DNA of 64,000 nt from Conexibacter sp. SYSU D00693 (GTDB lineage Bacteria > Actinomycetota > Thermoleophilia > Solirubrobacterales > Solirubrobacteraceae). How positions within the stretch are numbered: position 1 is the first letter of the stretch; each line of letters opens with the position of its first letter. The translations under genes and the position numbers were made by a program. This document shows, in pieces, positions 52,639 to 62,511 of this stretch. The DNA lies in NCBI RefSeq assembly GCF_017084525.1, contig NZ_CP070950.1, positions 930,001 through 994,000 on the forward strand, read 5' to 3'. A model generated the notes under the pieces. It was not told the origin of the DNA. It did no database searches and saw only the letters and a program-made list of their open reading frames with translations.

Positions 52639-53616
52639 TCAGGCGCCCTGCTCGGGCAGCACCTCGGGCAGGCCGAACGCCGGGATCAGGCGACCGGAGA
52701 ACGTCGTGAACTCGGCGATCTTGTCGCCGCGCACCCGCAGGACGTCGAGCTTGAACGCGCGGAAGCGGTCGTCACCCGGGGCCCGCAGGTAGCAGGCCGC
52801 GGCGGGGTGCCGGTTGGCGCGGGTCGGCAGCAGGCGCCACTCCCCCATCCCGCTCTCGTGGGCGCGGGCGAGCAGCGGCCGCAGCGCGTCGATGCCCTGG
52901 AAGGCCATCGGGTGGGGCGGCATGGTGATGCGGATGTCCTCGGTCACCATCGCGAGGGCGGCGGCGCTGTCGCCCGACTCGTGCGTGGCGATGTAGCCGG
53001 CCAGGAGCCTGGCCTCCGTCTCGGTCGTCTCGCGGGCGGTCCAGTCCTCGCGACGATCGTGCGGCAGGTGCTCGCGCAGCGTCGCGCGCGCCCGCTGCAG
53101 CGCGCTGTTGACCGCCGCCACCCCCATGTCGAGGTGCTCGGCCACGTCGCGCGCCGGCCAGTCGAGGACCTCGCGCAGGACCAGCACCGCGCGCTGCCGG
53201 GCCGGCAGGAGCTGGATCGCGGCGAGGAACGCGAGCTCGATCGTCTCGCGCGCGACGAGCGCCGCGTCGGGCTCCTCGTCGGCGGGCGCGACCTCCTCGA
53301 GCAGCTGGTCGGGGTAGGGCTGCAGCCACGGGACGTCGCCGAAGGACGCCAGTGACGGGACGCGCCGCCCGTCGCGCTTGATCGCGTCGAGGCACGCGTT
53401 CGTGGCGATCCTGTAGAGCCACGCCCGCAGCCACTCGCGGCGCTCCAGCGTGTCGCGGCGGTTCCACGCGCGCGCGAAGGTCTCCTGGACGAGGTCCTCG
53501 GCCTCCTCGAAGTTCCCCACCATCCGGTAGCAGTGGACGTGGAGCTCGCGCCGGTGGCGCCGGGCCGCCACCTCGAACTCCGCCTCGCTGTCGAGCACCC
53601 GCGCATCCTCGGTCAT
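52639..53616 (-). CDS. ECF sigma factor with C-terminal SnoaL-like domain
   Basis: 325 aa. Sigma-2 at about 20-90 (HCYRMVGNFEEAEDLVQETFARAWNRRD), sigma-4 at about 145-200 (LPARQRAVLVLREVLDWPARDVAEHL, DMGVAAVNSALQRAR). Residues about 215-325 form a SnoaL-like fold (LLAGYIATHESGDSAAALAMVTEDIRITMPPHP) as in ECF groups that use this domain in place of a separate anti-sigma factor. ATG 53616 is used; ATG 53649 adds 11 residues. Divergent from the P450 gene. Confidence 0.9.
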   Translation of the reverse strand: MTEDARVLDSEAEFEVAARRHRRELHVHCYRMVGNFEEAEDLVQETFARAWNRRDTLERREWLRAWLYRIATNACLDAIKRDGRRVPSLASFGDVPWLQPYPDQLLEEVAPADEEPDAALVARETIELAFLAAIQLLPARQRAVLVLREVLDWPARDVAEHLDMGVAAVNSALQRARATLREHLPHDRREDWTARETTETEARLLAGYIATHESGDSAAALAMVTEDIRITMPPHPMAFQGIDALRPLLARAHESGMGEWRLLPTRANRHPAAACYLRAPGDDRFRAFKLDVLRVRGDKIAEFTTFSGRLIPAFGLPEVLPEQGA

Positions 53617-53667
53617 GGATGATGGGACGGCGCCGGCAGCGAGACTCATCGGTCGCCCGGGCTTGCG

Positions 53668-53682
53668 CTGACGGTCCGTCAG
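53668..53682. promoter_or_regulatory. operator-like palindrome CTGACGG-T-CCGTCAG
   Basis: Perfect 15-base palindrome in the divergent sigma/P450 gap, 4 bases upstream of the P450 -10 box, so a bound protein would block the core promoter. It resembles TetR-type operators in form; the binding protein is unknown. Confidence 0.5.
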
Positions 53683-53685
53683 AGC

Positions 53686-53691
53686 TACGGT
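53686..53691 (+). promoter_or_regulatory. -10 box TACGGT of the P450 gene
   Basis: Ends 9 bases before ATG 53701; directly downstream of the 15-base palindrome. Confidence 0.45.
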
Positions 53692-53700
53692 TGCGTAGGT

Positions 53701-55119
53701 ATGGCGCTCCTCGACGAGCCGGCGACCACCCCGACGGCCCTCGTGGGCGAGGCTCCGCCCTCCCCCGCCGGCCCGATCAGCGAGGAGGAGCTGGCGGGCC
53801 TTGCGGCGCCGCCCGAGGTCCCGCTGCCCGGAGCGCTCCAGGTCCTGCGCTTCAGCCAGCGCCAGATCGAGTTCGTGTTCGGCGGCCGCCGGCGCCTGGG
53901 CGACGTCTTCCGCTTCCACGGCCCCGTCCCCGGCCGTCCCGTGCTCACCGCGCACCCCGACCACGTCCGGTCGATCTTCACCGCGAAGGTCGAGCACGTG
54001 CCCACGCTCACGTCGGAGTCGCCGCTGCGTCCGGTCGTCGGGCCCAACTCGGTCCTGACCGCCAACGGCCCGCGCCACCTGCGCCAGCGCAAGCTCCTGC
54101 TCCCCCCGTTCCACGGCGAGGCGATCGCGCAGTACCGCGAGATGATCACCGAGGCCGCGGAGCGCGAGATCGCCCGCTGGCCCGTCGGGAGGCCGCTCGC
54201 CCTGGCCCCGCGCATGCAGGCGATCACGCTGGACGTGATCATGGCCGGGATCTTCGGCATCGAGGGCAAGCCGTCGCCCGGCACGCCGGAGTTCGGCCTG
54301 CGCCAGGCCACGCGCCAGCTCGTGCAGGCCTCGACGTGGCCGGTCTACGGGCTCGTCGAGCTCATGAACCTCGGCAACGACGAGCCGATCGGCTTCACGA
54401 AGGCGGGCCTGCGCATCCTCGACGGCTTCACCTTCTCGGTCATCAAGCGCCGCCGCGCCGCCGCCGACCTGGAGGAGCGCCGGGACATCCTCTCGCTGCT
54501 GCTCCAGGCCCGCACGGAGGAGGGCGAGCCCCTCACCGACCAGGAGCTGCGCGACGAGCTGCTGACGCTCGTGCTCGCCGGCCACGAGACGACGGCCAAC
54601 CAGCTCGCCTGGACCTGGGAGCGGCTCACCCGCACGCCCGCGGCGCACGAGCGGCTGCTGGACGCGGTGCGCGAGGGCGACGACGCCGCGGCCAGCGCCG
54701 AGGTCGACGCGGTCCTGCACGAGTCGATGCGCTCGCGGCCGGTGATCCCGGTGATCGGGCGCCGGGTGCAGGCGCCCTGGCAGCTGGGTCGGTACGGCGT
54801 GCCGGCCGGGACGCCCATCTCGATGAGCATCCTCCTCGTCCACCACCGCGAGGACGTCTACCCCGACCCGTTCAGCTTCCGGCCCGAGCGCTGGCACGAC
54901 GCGAAGCCCGGGACGTACTCGTGGCTGCCGTTCGGCGGCGGGACGCGGCGCTGCCTGGGCGCCGCGCTCGCCATGGCGGAGATGCGTGTCGTCCTGCGCG
55001 CGATGGCGCAGCGCCTGGACCTCGAGGCCGTCGACCCCGAGCCCGAGCGCGCGGTGCACCGCAACGTCACGATGATCCCCCGCCACGGGGCGCGGGTCGT
55101 GGTGCGCCGGCGCCTCTAG
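53701..55119 (+). CDS. cytochrome P450
   Basis: 472 aa. I-helix LVLAGHETTANQ near residue 295, K-helix ESMR, the PERW motif, and the heme loop FGGGTRRCLGAALA with the proximal cysteine near residue 419. The N-terminus is soluble with no membrane anchor. No ferredoxin or reductase gene is adjacent, so redox partners are elsewhere. The substrate cannot be inferred; the divergent ECF sigma factor may control it. Confidence 0.95.
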   Translation: MALLDEPATTPTALVGEAPPSPAGPISEEELAGLAAPPEVPLPGALQVLRFSQRQIEFVFGGRRRLGDVFRFHGPVPGRPVLTAHPDHVRSIFTAKVEHVPTLTSESPLRPVVGPNSVLTANGPRHLRQRKLLLPPFHGEAIAQYREMITEAAEREIARWPVGRPLALAPRMQAITLDVIMAGIFGIEGKPSPGTPEFGLRQATRQLVQASTWPVYGLVELMNLGNDEPIGFTKAGLRILDGFTFSVIKRRRAAADLEERRDILSLLLQARTEEGEPLTDQELRDELLTLVLAGHETTANQLAWTWERLTRTPAAHERLLDAVREGDDAAASAEVDAVLHESMRSRPVIPVIGRRVQAPWQLGRYGVPAGTPISMSILLVHHREDVYPDPFSFRPERWHDAKPGTYSWLPFGGGTRRCLGAALAMAEMRVVLRAMAQRLDLEAVDPEPERAVHRNVTMIPRHGARVVVRRRL

Positions 55120-55180
55120 CGTCGCCGGACCGACCCGGCCCCGGGCTGTGACCGGGCGCACGTAGGCCCGGAGGAGGAGG

Positions 55181-55197
55181 ATCGATGTACCATCGAT
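55181..55197. other. palindrome ATCGATG-TAC-CATCGAT over the kinase start codon
   Basis: Seven-base perfect arms contain the ATG at 55185 and end just before a second ATG at 55200. It could fold in the mRNA over the ribosome site or serve as a DNA operator. Confidence 0.4.
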
Positions 55198-56635
55198 CGA
55201 TGTCGACTTCGACGCTCGCGCGCATCGACGAGGTCGCCCGGTGGCGCGGCGACCTCCCGCGGGTACGGCTGGCGCTCGAGGCCGAGGCCGCGGCGATCGC
55301 CCGGCCCCGCATCTGGCCGGACACGCTCGGCGCCCTGGCCTCGACGGGCTGGCGCGTGCTGCGCGCCGCCGCGCCCGACGCACCGGTGGCGCTCCTCACC
55401 GCGGCGGCCTCGGCGGCGGGCCTGCCGGTCGCGCCGCCGGCCGCCTCGGCCGGGACGCTGGAGCGCGCGCAGCGCCTGGTCCGGGCGGGCGGGCCGACGT
55501 ACGTGAAGCTGGGGCAGTTCATCGCCAGCGCCCGGGGACTGCTCCCGGACGCGTGGGTGGACGCCTTCGGCTGGTGTCGCGACGCGGCCCCGCCGCTGGC
55601 GCCTGGGGTGGTGGCGGAGGTCGTCGCCCGCGAACTGGGCGACGCGCGAGGGCGGCTGGCCTGGCTCGACGACGAGCCGCTGGCCGCCGGGTCCATCGGC
55701 CAGGCCCACCGCGGACGCCTCGACGACGGCACCGACGTCGTCGTGAAGGTCCGCCGCCCCGGCCTGCGCCGCCAGGTGCGCTCGGACGTCGAGACGCTCG
55801 CGCTCGCCGCGGCCGCCGCCGAGCGCCTGCACCCCGCCGCCGCCGCGGCGAACCTGACGGGCTTCGTCGAGCTCTTCGCCTCGCTGGTCCTGCAGGAGCT
55901 CGACCTGCGCCTCGAGGCGCTCAACCTCGTCGAGAGCGCGGCGATGTTCGAGCGGCGCGGGCTGGACCACGTCCGTGTCCCGCGTCCTGTCGAGGGCCTG
56001 GTGACCGAGCGCCTGCTCGTCATGGACGCACTGCCCGGGGTCCCCTACGACCGCGCAGCGGCCGAGCAGGGCCCCGTCGACGGCGAGCGCCTGCTGGGGC
56101 TGGCGATCCAGGGCGTGCTGCAGTGCACCCTGCTCGACGGCCTCTTCCACGGCGACCTGCACGCGGGCAACGTCCTCGTCGCACCCGACGGCGACTTCTC
56201 GCTCGTCGACTTCGGCATCTGCGGTCGCCTGGACGACCGCCGGCGCGCGGCGCTCGTCCGCTACCTCCTCGGCTTCGCCGCCTCGGACGCCGCCGCGCAG
56301 GTCGCGGCGATGCAGCAGTTCGGCGCCGTACCGGCCGACGCGCACGTCGGCGCGCTCGCCCGCGAGCTCCAGGCCGAGCTCGACCGCCTGGACGCCCGCG
56401 CCGACGGCGCCGTGACCTTCGACCGCCTCGGCGACACCCTCGGCCGGCTGCTGCGCGTCCTGGCGGCCAACGGCTTCACGATGCCCAAGGAGCTCGTCCT
56501 CTTCTTCAAGAACCTGCTCTACCTCAGCGCCTTCGCCGCGTCGGTCGCGCCCGAGGCCGACCTGTTCGCCGAGGTGACGGGCGTCCTGGGCCGCATCGGC
56601 GAGGAGCACGGGGACGAGCTGTCGGCGCTGCTGGC

Positions 56636-56639
<4 letters not shown>
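55185..56639 (+). CDS. ABC1/AarF/UbiB-family atypical kinase
   Basis: 484 aa. Family hallmarks are GPTYVKLGQFIASARGLLP (KxGQ), AAGSIGQAHRG (Ala-rich nucleotide loop), VVVKVRRPG, HGDLHAGNVLV and SLVDFGICGRL. Members support isoprenoid-quinone or lipid metabolism; here a link to menaquinone is only a guess. ATG 55185 has AGGAGGAGG just upstream; the second ATG at 55200 has a TACCAT box 6 bases before it. Its stop shares CTAG with the convergent lipoprotein gene. Confidence 0.9.
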
Positions 56640-57559
<920 letters not shown>

Positions 57560-58090
57560 TGCGCCTTGTGGACGCGCTTGAGGGCCTGGTACTCCGCCAG
57601 GGCCTCGGGCGAGTCGACGTCGCCGAGCGTCGGGTGCCACGGCACCAGCTCGTGCGCGGCCGCGACGCCGAAGCGCTTGGCCAGGACGGCGCCCAGCGCC
57701 TTGACCTTCATCTCGCCGAAGCCGGGGAGCGCCTCCAGGTTGGCCCTGAGCTCCGCGGCGTCCTGCGCGTCGGTCCACACCCGCGCGGCGTCGCCGTCGT
57801 AGTGGTCGCGGACGTGGACGGCCAGCTCGTGCACCCGCTGGGCCATCGACCCCGGGAAGCGGTGCACGGCCGGCTTCTCGCGGAAGACCGCCTCGAGGTC
57901 GGCGTCGGCCAGCGCGGCGGCGTCGAGCGACCCGATCCGCTCCTTGATGGCCAGCGGCCCGACGAAGGCCTTCTGGACGGTCACCTGCTGGTCGAGGACG
58001 AAGCCCACCAGGAGCGCCATGGGGTCCTGCGCGATGAGCGCGTTGGCCTCCTCGGACGCCGTGAAGTGCAGCTGCTCGGGCACGGCCGCG

Positions 58091-58096
58091 ATCCTA
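58091..58096 (-). promoter_or_regulatory. -10 box TAGGAT of the HhH-GPD gene
   Basis: Ends 7 bases before GTG 58083; no Shine-Dalgarno sequence. Confidence 0.5.
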
Positions 58097-58133
58097 CGCC
58101 TGCCCGACGAGCGTCTGACGCCGGTCCGGGCAG

Positions 58134-58150
58134 CAGGTGTCAGACACCTG
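58134..58150. repeat. perfect palindrome CAGGTGTC-A-GACACCTG (copy 6)
   Basis: A 17-base odd palindrome in the divergent gap between the HhH-GPD gene and the 147-aa gene. It shares the GGTGYC/GRCACC core with the men-cluster copies 46 kb away, but unlike most of those it lies between two 5' ends. Confidence 0.8.
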
Positions 58151-58201
58151 TCGCGCGGGGTGGCGTCGGGCTACGCTCGGCCGGGAACACCCCGCCCTCC
58201 G

Positions 58202-58645
58202 ATGCCGCCGCTCGTCCTCGCCCTCCTCGCCGTCCTGGCCGCCGGCGCCCTCCTCGTCGAGGCGGTGCCCGTCCCGCGGCCGCTGCGCCGCCACGCGTCG
58301 TCGCTGTGCGTCGCCTTCCTGGCGCTCTCGGTCGCGGCCGCCGGCGCGACGGTCGTGCTGGCGCTCGTCGAGCAGTGGGCCGGCGTCGCGGCCGGGATCC
58401 TCACGACGCCCGGGCTCGGGCTGCTGGCCCTCTGGGTGGCCGGGCGCTACGAGGTCCCCGCGCGCAACGCGGCACCGGCGCGCGACGCCGAGGACGACGA
58501 GGGCGGCGGCGGGCCGCCGCCGCGCCGTCCCTCCCCCGCGGGACCGTCGCCGCAGGGCCTGCCGTGGCCCGACTTCGACGCCGCGCGGGTGGCGTGGGAG
58601 CGCGACGCCGCGCCGGCGCGCGAGCGCGAGCCGGTCGGCGTCTAG
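58202..58645 (+). CDS. hypothetical membrane protein with proline-rich tail
   Basis: 147 aa with three hydrophobic segments (about residues 3-24, 32-56 and 60-80), then a disordered Asp/Gly/Pro-rich stretch and a short charged end. No family recognised. ATG 58202 is used; an in-frame GTG near 58160 would precede a TACGCT box, so it is less likely. The stop shares CTAG with the convergent hydrolase gene. Confidence 0.65.
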   Translation: MPPLVLALLAVLAAGALLVEAVPVPRPLRRHASSLCVAFLALSVAAAGATVVLALVEQWAGVAAGILTTPGLGLLALWVAGRYEVPARNAAPARDAEDDEGGGGPPPRRPSPAGPSPQGLPWPDFDAARVAWERDAAPAREREPVGV

Positions 58646-60387
58646 CGGCGCCGGGCGCGCCTGCGCGCCTGCCCGAGCGCCGCCGGCAGGTCGCTCTCCG
58701 GCAGCACCGGGAGGAGCAGCCGCGACGGACGCTCGCCGCCGAGGCGCACGGTCGTGACGCCGGGCAGGGTCGGCAGGGAGGCCAGCGATGCCCCGACCAG
58801 CGTGAGGCGGATGCGGTGCCCCGCGCGGAAGCGGTTGCCGATCGGCCAGAGCTCCACCTGCAGGCGGCGGCTGCGGCCCGGGGCGGTCGGGCGCTTGCGC
58901 GAGAAGTCGCCGTAGGGCTGGACGAGCGCGCCCGACGCATCGCGCAGCGACCGGGCCTCGTCGACCTCCGGGAAGGACGACAGCAGCCGGCCGCTGGCCA
59001 CCGGATGCGGCACGCCGGCGGCGTCGACGTCCGAGACGACCGCCCACACGGCGGTCTCCGGGGCCGTCGTCGCGAGGTCGACCTCGACCGCCGCGGGCCC
59101 CGCGGCGACGACGTCCCGGCGCAGCGGCGCGGTCGTGTACGACAACCCGAGCGGCTCGCTGAGCGTCATGTCGCTCAGCACGGGCAGGGCGCTCGTGAGC
59201 GCGTTGATCCCGAAGCCGCCGACGATCCCGGCGTTCGGCGGGTCCGTCTGCAGCGGGATCGACGGCAGCGCCGCGAAGGACTGCCGTCCGCCCTTCGCCG
59301 GCGCGCCGAGGGTGAGCGTCCCGGCGCTGGGCGACAGCGAGGTGCCGCTGCGCCGCGCGTCGAGCGCCAGACGCTCCCAGCGCGTGCCGGGCACGGGCCA
59401 GTCCCCCGCGTCGCGCGCGACGACCTTGCCGCCGACGGTGAAGTCCTCCCGGTCGCCGTCGGCCAGGAGCATCCGCACCCGCGGCTCGCGCTCGGCGCCG
59501 TTGTCGACGCCGCGCACGTGGTGGTCCAGCCACGCCCGGGACGCGGCGAGCCCGCCGTCGGTGCCCTTCGGCGCGCCGTCGTGGGCGCCCACCACCAGCA
59601 GGTGGGCGCCGTCGTCGCGCAGCGCCTGGAAGGCCTGGAAGGCCCCGCGCGACTCGACGTCGAAGAACGACCCGACCATGAGGACCGGCAGGTCGTTGAC
59701 GTCGCCGCGGAAGCCGCGGGCGCGCCACCAGCCGTCGAGCGTCGGGTGCGCGAGCTCGTCCAGGCCGGCCTTGAGCAGGCCCCCCAGGACACCCAGCGCC
59801 GAACCCGGGTCGCGCCGGATCCGGTCGAGGCCCTGCGCCAGGGCCGGCACGCCGATGAGGCCCATCACGCCGGCCCCGGGCACGAGGTTGTTCACGCCGC
59901 CAGGGACGAGCAGGTCGCGGTAGAGCTCGAACGTCCCCGAGCCGAGGACCGCCGCCTCGACGCAGGGCAGCTCGAGGTGGAGGCTGTTGTAGATGGTGAT
60001 CGCGCTGGCGCTGAACCCGCGCAGCGCGAGCCTGCCGGCGCTCCACGGCTGGTCGCAGGCCCATCGCAGGACCTCGGCGACGTCGCGTTGGGTGCGCGGA
60101 CCGAGCGCGTCGAACGACCCGTCGCTGTCCCCGGTCCCGCGGATCTGGACGAGCAGGTGGTTGTAGGCCGGGCCGGCGTCGAGCGTCCCGCTGGCGCGGC
60201 CGTACGGGCTGAACTCGACGAGCGTCGGGCGTGCGAGCAGCGGGGCTTGACCGGTCAGCGTCGTCTGCAGGGTCACGCCGTCCGACGCGCGGGCGCGGTC
60301 CTGCCTCAGCGTCGCCGCGAAGACCGGGCCGGCGGCGGCGAGGACGACCGCCGTGGCGGCCAGCACGGCGAGGACGGCGCGGCGCAT
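58642..60387 (-). CDS. secreted CocE/NonD-family (S15-type) hydrolase
   Basis: 581 aa with signal peptide (residues 1-25, VVLAAAGPVFA). The alpha/beta domain has LVQIRGTGDSDGSF and QRDVAEVLRWACDQPWSAGRLALRGFSASA. In this family the nucleophile elbow is usually GxSYxG; here it is GFSASA, with the serine kept. The acid/histidine region lies near VGAHDGAP, with no clear catalytic histidine context. The C-terminal jelly-roll starts near residue 430. It may cleave esters or acyl-peptides outside the cell. TAGGGT ends 6 bases before the ATG. Confidence 0.85.
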   Translation of the reverse strand: MRRAVLAVLAATAVVLAAAGPVFAATLRQDRARASDGVTLQTTLTGQAPLLARPTLVEFSPYGRASGTLDAGPAYNHLLVQIRGTGDSDGSFDALGPRTQRDVAEVLRWACDQPWSAGRLALRGFSASAITIYNSLHLELPCVEAAVLGSGTFELYRDLLVPGGVNNLVPGAGVMGLIGVPALAQGLDRIRRDPGSALGVLGGLLKAGLDELAHPTLDGWWRARGFRGDVNDLPVLMVGSFFDVESRGAFQAFQALRDDGAHLLVVGAHDGAPKGTDGGLAASRAWLDHHVRGVDNGAEREPRVRMLLADGDREDFTVGGKVVARDAGDWPVPGTRWERLALDARRSGTSLSPSAGTLTLGAPAKGGRQSFAALPSIPLQTDPPNAGIVGGFGINALTSALPVLSDMTLSEPLGLSYTTAPLRRDVVAAGPAAVEVDLATTAPETAVWAVVSDVDAAGVPHPVASGRLLSSFPEVDEARSLRDASGALVQPYGDFSRKRPTAPGRSRRLQVELWPIGNRFRAGHRIRLTLVGASLASLPTLPGVTTVRLGGERPSRLLLPVLPESDLPAALGQARRRARRR

Positions 60388-60393
60388 CGGCCG

Positions 60394-60399
60394 ACCCTA
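60394..60399 (-). promoter_or_regulatory. -10 box TAGGGT of the CocE/NonD hydrolase gene
   Basis: Ends 6 bases before ATG 60387 and abuts the hairpin at 60400-60429. Confidence 0.45.
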
Positions 60400-60429
60400 C
60401 CTCCTACGAACAGCCGTGTTCGCAGGAGG
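60400..60429. terminator. 13-base-arm hairpin after the 91-aa gene
   Basis: CCTCCTACGAACA-GCCG-TGTTCGCAGGAGG, one mismatch, four-base loop. On the minus strand it starts 4 bases after the stop at 60434 and ends directly at the -10 box of the next gene. Probable terminator separating the two units. Confidence 0.6.
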
Positions 60430-60433
60430 GCCG

Positions 60434-60709
60434 CTAGCCCTCGTCGCCCTCCACCCACCAGCGCTGCGGCGCGTGGACGTGCCGGACGTTGATGTCGACG
60501 CCCTGCTCGACGGCCTGGGCGAGCACCTCCGTCTGCCCGGCGTCGGCCCCGGCGAGGTAGGCCTGCGCGAGGGCGACGGCCAGCAGCCCGCGAGCGCGCT
60601 CGTCGTCCTCCTCGATGCCCAGCGACGCCGCCGCCCGCGCGATGATCGGCGGGAGCGCCTGGCCGGCGTGGGAGGTGTAGTTGCGCAGCAGGTCCCCGAA
60701 CTCCGGCAT
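60434..60709 (-). CDS. conserved hypothetical protein (91 aa)
   Basis: 91 aa, soluble, mainly helical: MPEFGDLLRNYTSHAGQ, a middle helix LLAVALAQAYLAGADAGQ and the ending VRHVHAPQRWWVEGDEG. No family recognised. A TAGGCT box 6 bases before the ATG overlaps the modC stop. Between the molybdate operon and the hydrolase, without a clear link to either. Confidence 0.65.
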   Translation of the reverse strand: MPEFGDLLRNYTSHAGQALPPIIARAAASLGIEEDDERARGLLAVALAQAYLAGADAGQTEVLAQAVEQGVDINVRHVHAPQRWWVEGDEG

Positions 60710-60715
60710 CCGCCC

Positions 60716-60721
60716 AGCCTA
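60716..60721 (-). promoter_or_regulatory. -10 box TAGGCT of the 91-aa gene, overlapping the modC stop
   Basis: Ends 6 bases before ATG 60709; its TAG is the modC stop codon. Confidence 0.5.
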
Positions 60722-61729
60722 GGACGGCGGCCGGTGAGGGCCTGGGTCCTCGGCCAGGACACGCGGCGCGCCAGGCAGGACGGCCCACGCGGCGTCCCCG
60801 GGGCGCAGCGGCGCCTCGCTCAGCCCCTCCACCCCGGCCACCCGGACGCGGTGGCGGTCGCCCTCGGGCGCGACGGCGCTGACCGTCCCGGCGATCGCCG
60901 GCGCGCCGTCCTGCGGCGCCGCCGGCACGACGCGCAGCTCGTGGGCGTGGACGGCCACGACGACGCGGCCGCTGCCGGGCACCGGCACGACCGGTCCCGC
61001 GTCGAGCTGGACCGTGGCGCCGGTCCCCCGACCCCGGAGGAGCTGGGCCCCCGTGAACGCCGCGACGAAGGGCGTGGCGGGCGCGGCGAGCAGCGCGTCG
61101 GGCGTGCCGGTCTGGACGACGGCGCCGTCGCGCAGCACGCACACCCGGCCCGCGAGCGCAGCGGCGTCGCGGAAGTCGTGGGTGACGAGGAGCGTCGGGA
61201 GCCCGGCCTCGGCGAGGTGCTCGGCCAGCTCTCCGCGGACGCCGATGCGGGTGTGCGCGTCGAGCGCCGCCAGCGGCTCGTCGAGCAGCAGGACGCGCGG
61301 GCGGCGCGCCAGGGCACGGGCCAGCGCCACGCGCTGGCGCTCGCCCCCGCTCAGGCGCCCCGGGCGCTCGCCGGCGAGGTGGCCGACGCCCAGGCGCTCG
61401 AGCAGGTCGCCGGGATCGCCCGCGAAGGCGACGTTGCGCGCCACGGTGAGGTGCGGGAAGAGCGCGTGCTCCTGGGGCACCCAACCCACGGCGCGCCGCT
61501 CGGGCGCCAGGTCGATGCGGGCGCCCGCGTCGAACCACGTCTCCCCCGCGCTCGCGATCCGGCCGCGCGCCGGCCGCTCGAGCCCGGCGACGGCCCGCAG
61601 GACCGTGGTCTTCCCGCTGCCCGACGGACCGACGACCGCGACGACCTCCGCGCCCGCGGCGAGGCTCAGGCCGACGGCGAAGGCGCGACGCGGGACGACG
61701 ACGTCGTCGAGCTCGAGGAGGTCCGCCAT
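60719..61729 (-). CDS. modC: molybdate ABC transporter ATP-binding protein ModC
   Basis: 336 aa. Walker A GPSGSGKTT near residue 35, Q-loop in VGWVPQEHALFPHLTV, signature RLSGGERQRVALARAL, Walker B VLLLDEPLAALD and H-loop LLVTHD. The C-terminal third (about 225-325) has a TOBE/Mop-type region with IAGTVSAVAPEGDRHRVRV. It powers molybdate uptake with ModB and ModA. The start lies 64 bases inside the modB gene. Confidence 0.92.
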   Translation of the reverse strand: MADLLELDDVVVPRRAFAVGLSLAAGAEVVAVVGPSGSGKTTVLRAVAGLERPARGRIASAGETWFDAGARIDLAPERRAVGWVPQEHALFPHLTVARNVAFAGDPGDLLERLGVGHLAGERPGRLSGGERQRVALARALARRPRVLLLDEPLAALDAHTRIGVRGELAEHLAEAGLPTLLVTHDFRDAAALAGRVCVLRDGAVVQTGTPDALLAAPATPFVAAFTGAQLLRGRGTGATVQLDAGPVVPVPGSGRVVVAVHAHELRVVPAAPQDGAPAIAGTVSAVAPEGDRHRVRVAGVEGLSEAPLRPGDAAWAVLPGAPRVLAEDPGPHRPPS

Positions 61730-62511
61730 GCGAGGAGCAGCTTGTAGGAGAGCAGGACGCCGGCGCTGACGACGACGAGCAGGACGCCGATGGCCAGCGC
61801 GAGGTCGAAGTCCGCCTCGAGCTGGTCGTAGACCGCCAGGGTCAGCGTCTGGGTCTCGCCGGCGACGTTGCCGGCGAAGATGATCGTCGCGCCGAACTCG
61901 CCCATGCCGCGCGCGAACGCGAGCACCCACCCGGCGACGAGGCCGGGCAGCGCGAGCGGCACCACGACGCGGGCGAAGGTCCGCGCGCGCGAGGCGCCCA
62001 GCGTCCGGGCGAGGTCGCGCAGCGTCGGGTCGACGGCCTCGAACGCGGCGATCGCCTGGCGGACGTAGAACGGCGACGCGACGAACGCGACGGCGACGAC
62101 GACCGCCCACTGCGAGAAGGGCAGCACGACCCCCGCGTCCTGCAGCTCGTCGCCGAGCAGACCGCCGGCGCCCAACGCGCTGAGCAGCGCCACGCCCGCG
62201 ACGGCCGGCGGCAGGACGAGCGGGAGCTCGACGAGCGTCACCAGGAGGGCGCGGCCGCGGAAGCGCCTCGTCGCCAGCATCCATGCCGCGGGCGTCCCGA
62301 GCGCGAGGACGAGGACGTTGGCCAGGCCGTTGGTGATCGCGGTCACGCGCAGCGCCTTGCGCACGTGCTCGTCGCCGAGCAGCGACGGCACGTCCCCCAG
62401 CGGCGCCTCGACCAGCAGCGCGACGACGGGCAGCGCGAGGAGCGCGAGCAGCAGGCCGGTGGCCAGGGCGAGCCCGGCGGTCCCGGCCAGGCCGCGCCGG
62501 TCCAGGGTCAT
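61666..62511 (-). CDS. modB: molybdate ABC transporter permease ModB
   Basis: 281 aa with about six transmembrane helices and the ABC permease EAA-like loop FEAVDPTLRDLARTLGASRARTFARVVVPLALPGL near residues 155-190. The end (TSSSSTTSSSRVAPSPSA) is a Ser-rich tail coded within the overlap with modC. ATG 62511 overlaps the modA stop (ATGA). Confidence 0.92.
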   Translation of the reverse strand: MTLDRRGLAGTAGLALATGLLLALLALPVVALLVEAPLGDVPSLLGDEHVRKALRVTAITNGLANVLVLALGTPAAWMLATRRFRGRALLVTLVELPLVLPPAVAGVALLSALGAGGLLGDELQDAGVVLPFSQWAVVVAVAFVASPFYVRQAIAAFEAVDPTLRDLARTLGASRARTFARVVVPLALPGLVAGWVLAFARGMGEFGATIIFAGNVAGETQTLTLAVYDQLEADFDLALAIGVLLVVVSAGVLLSYKLLLAWRTSSSSTTSSSRVAPSPSA

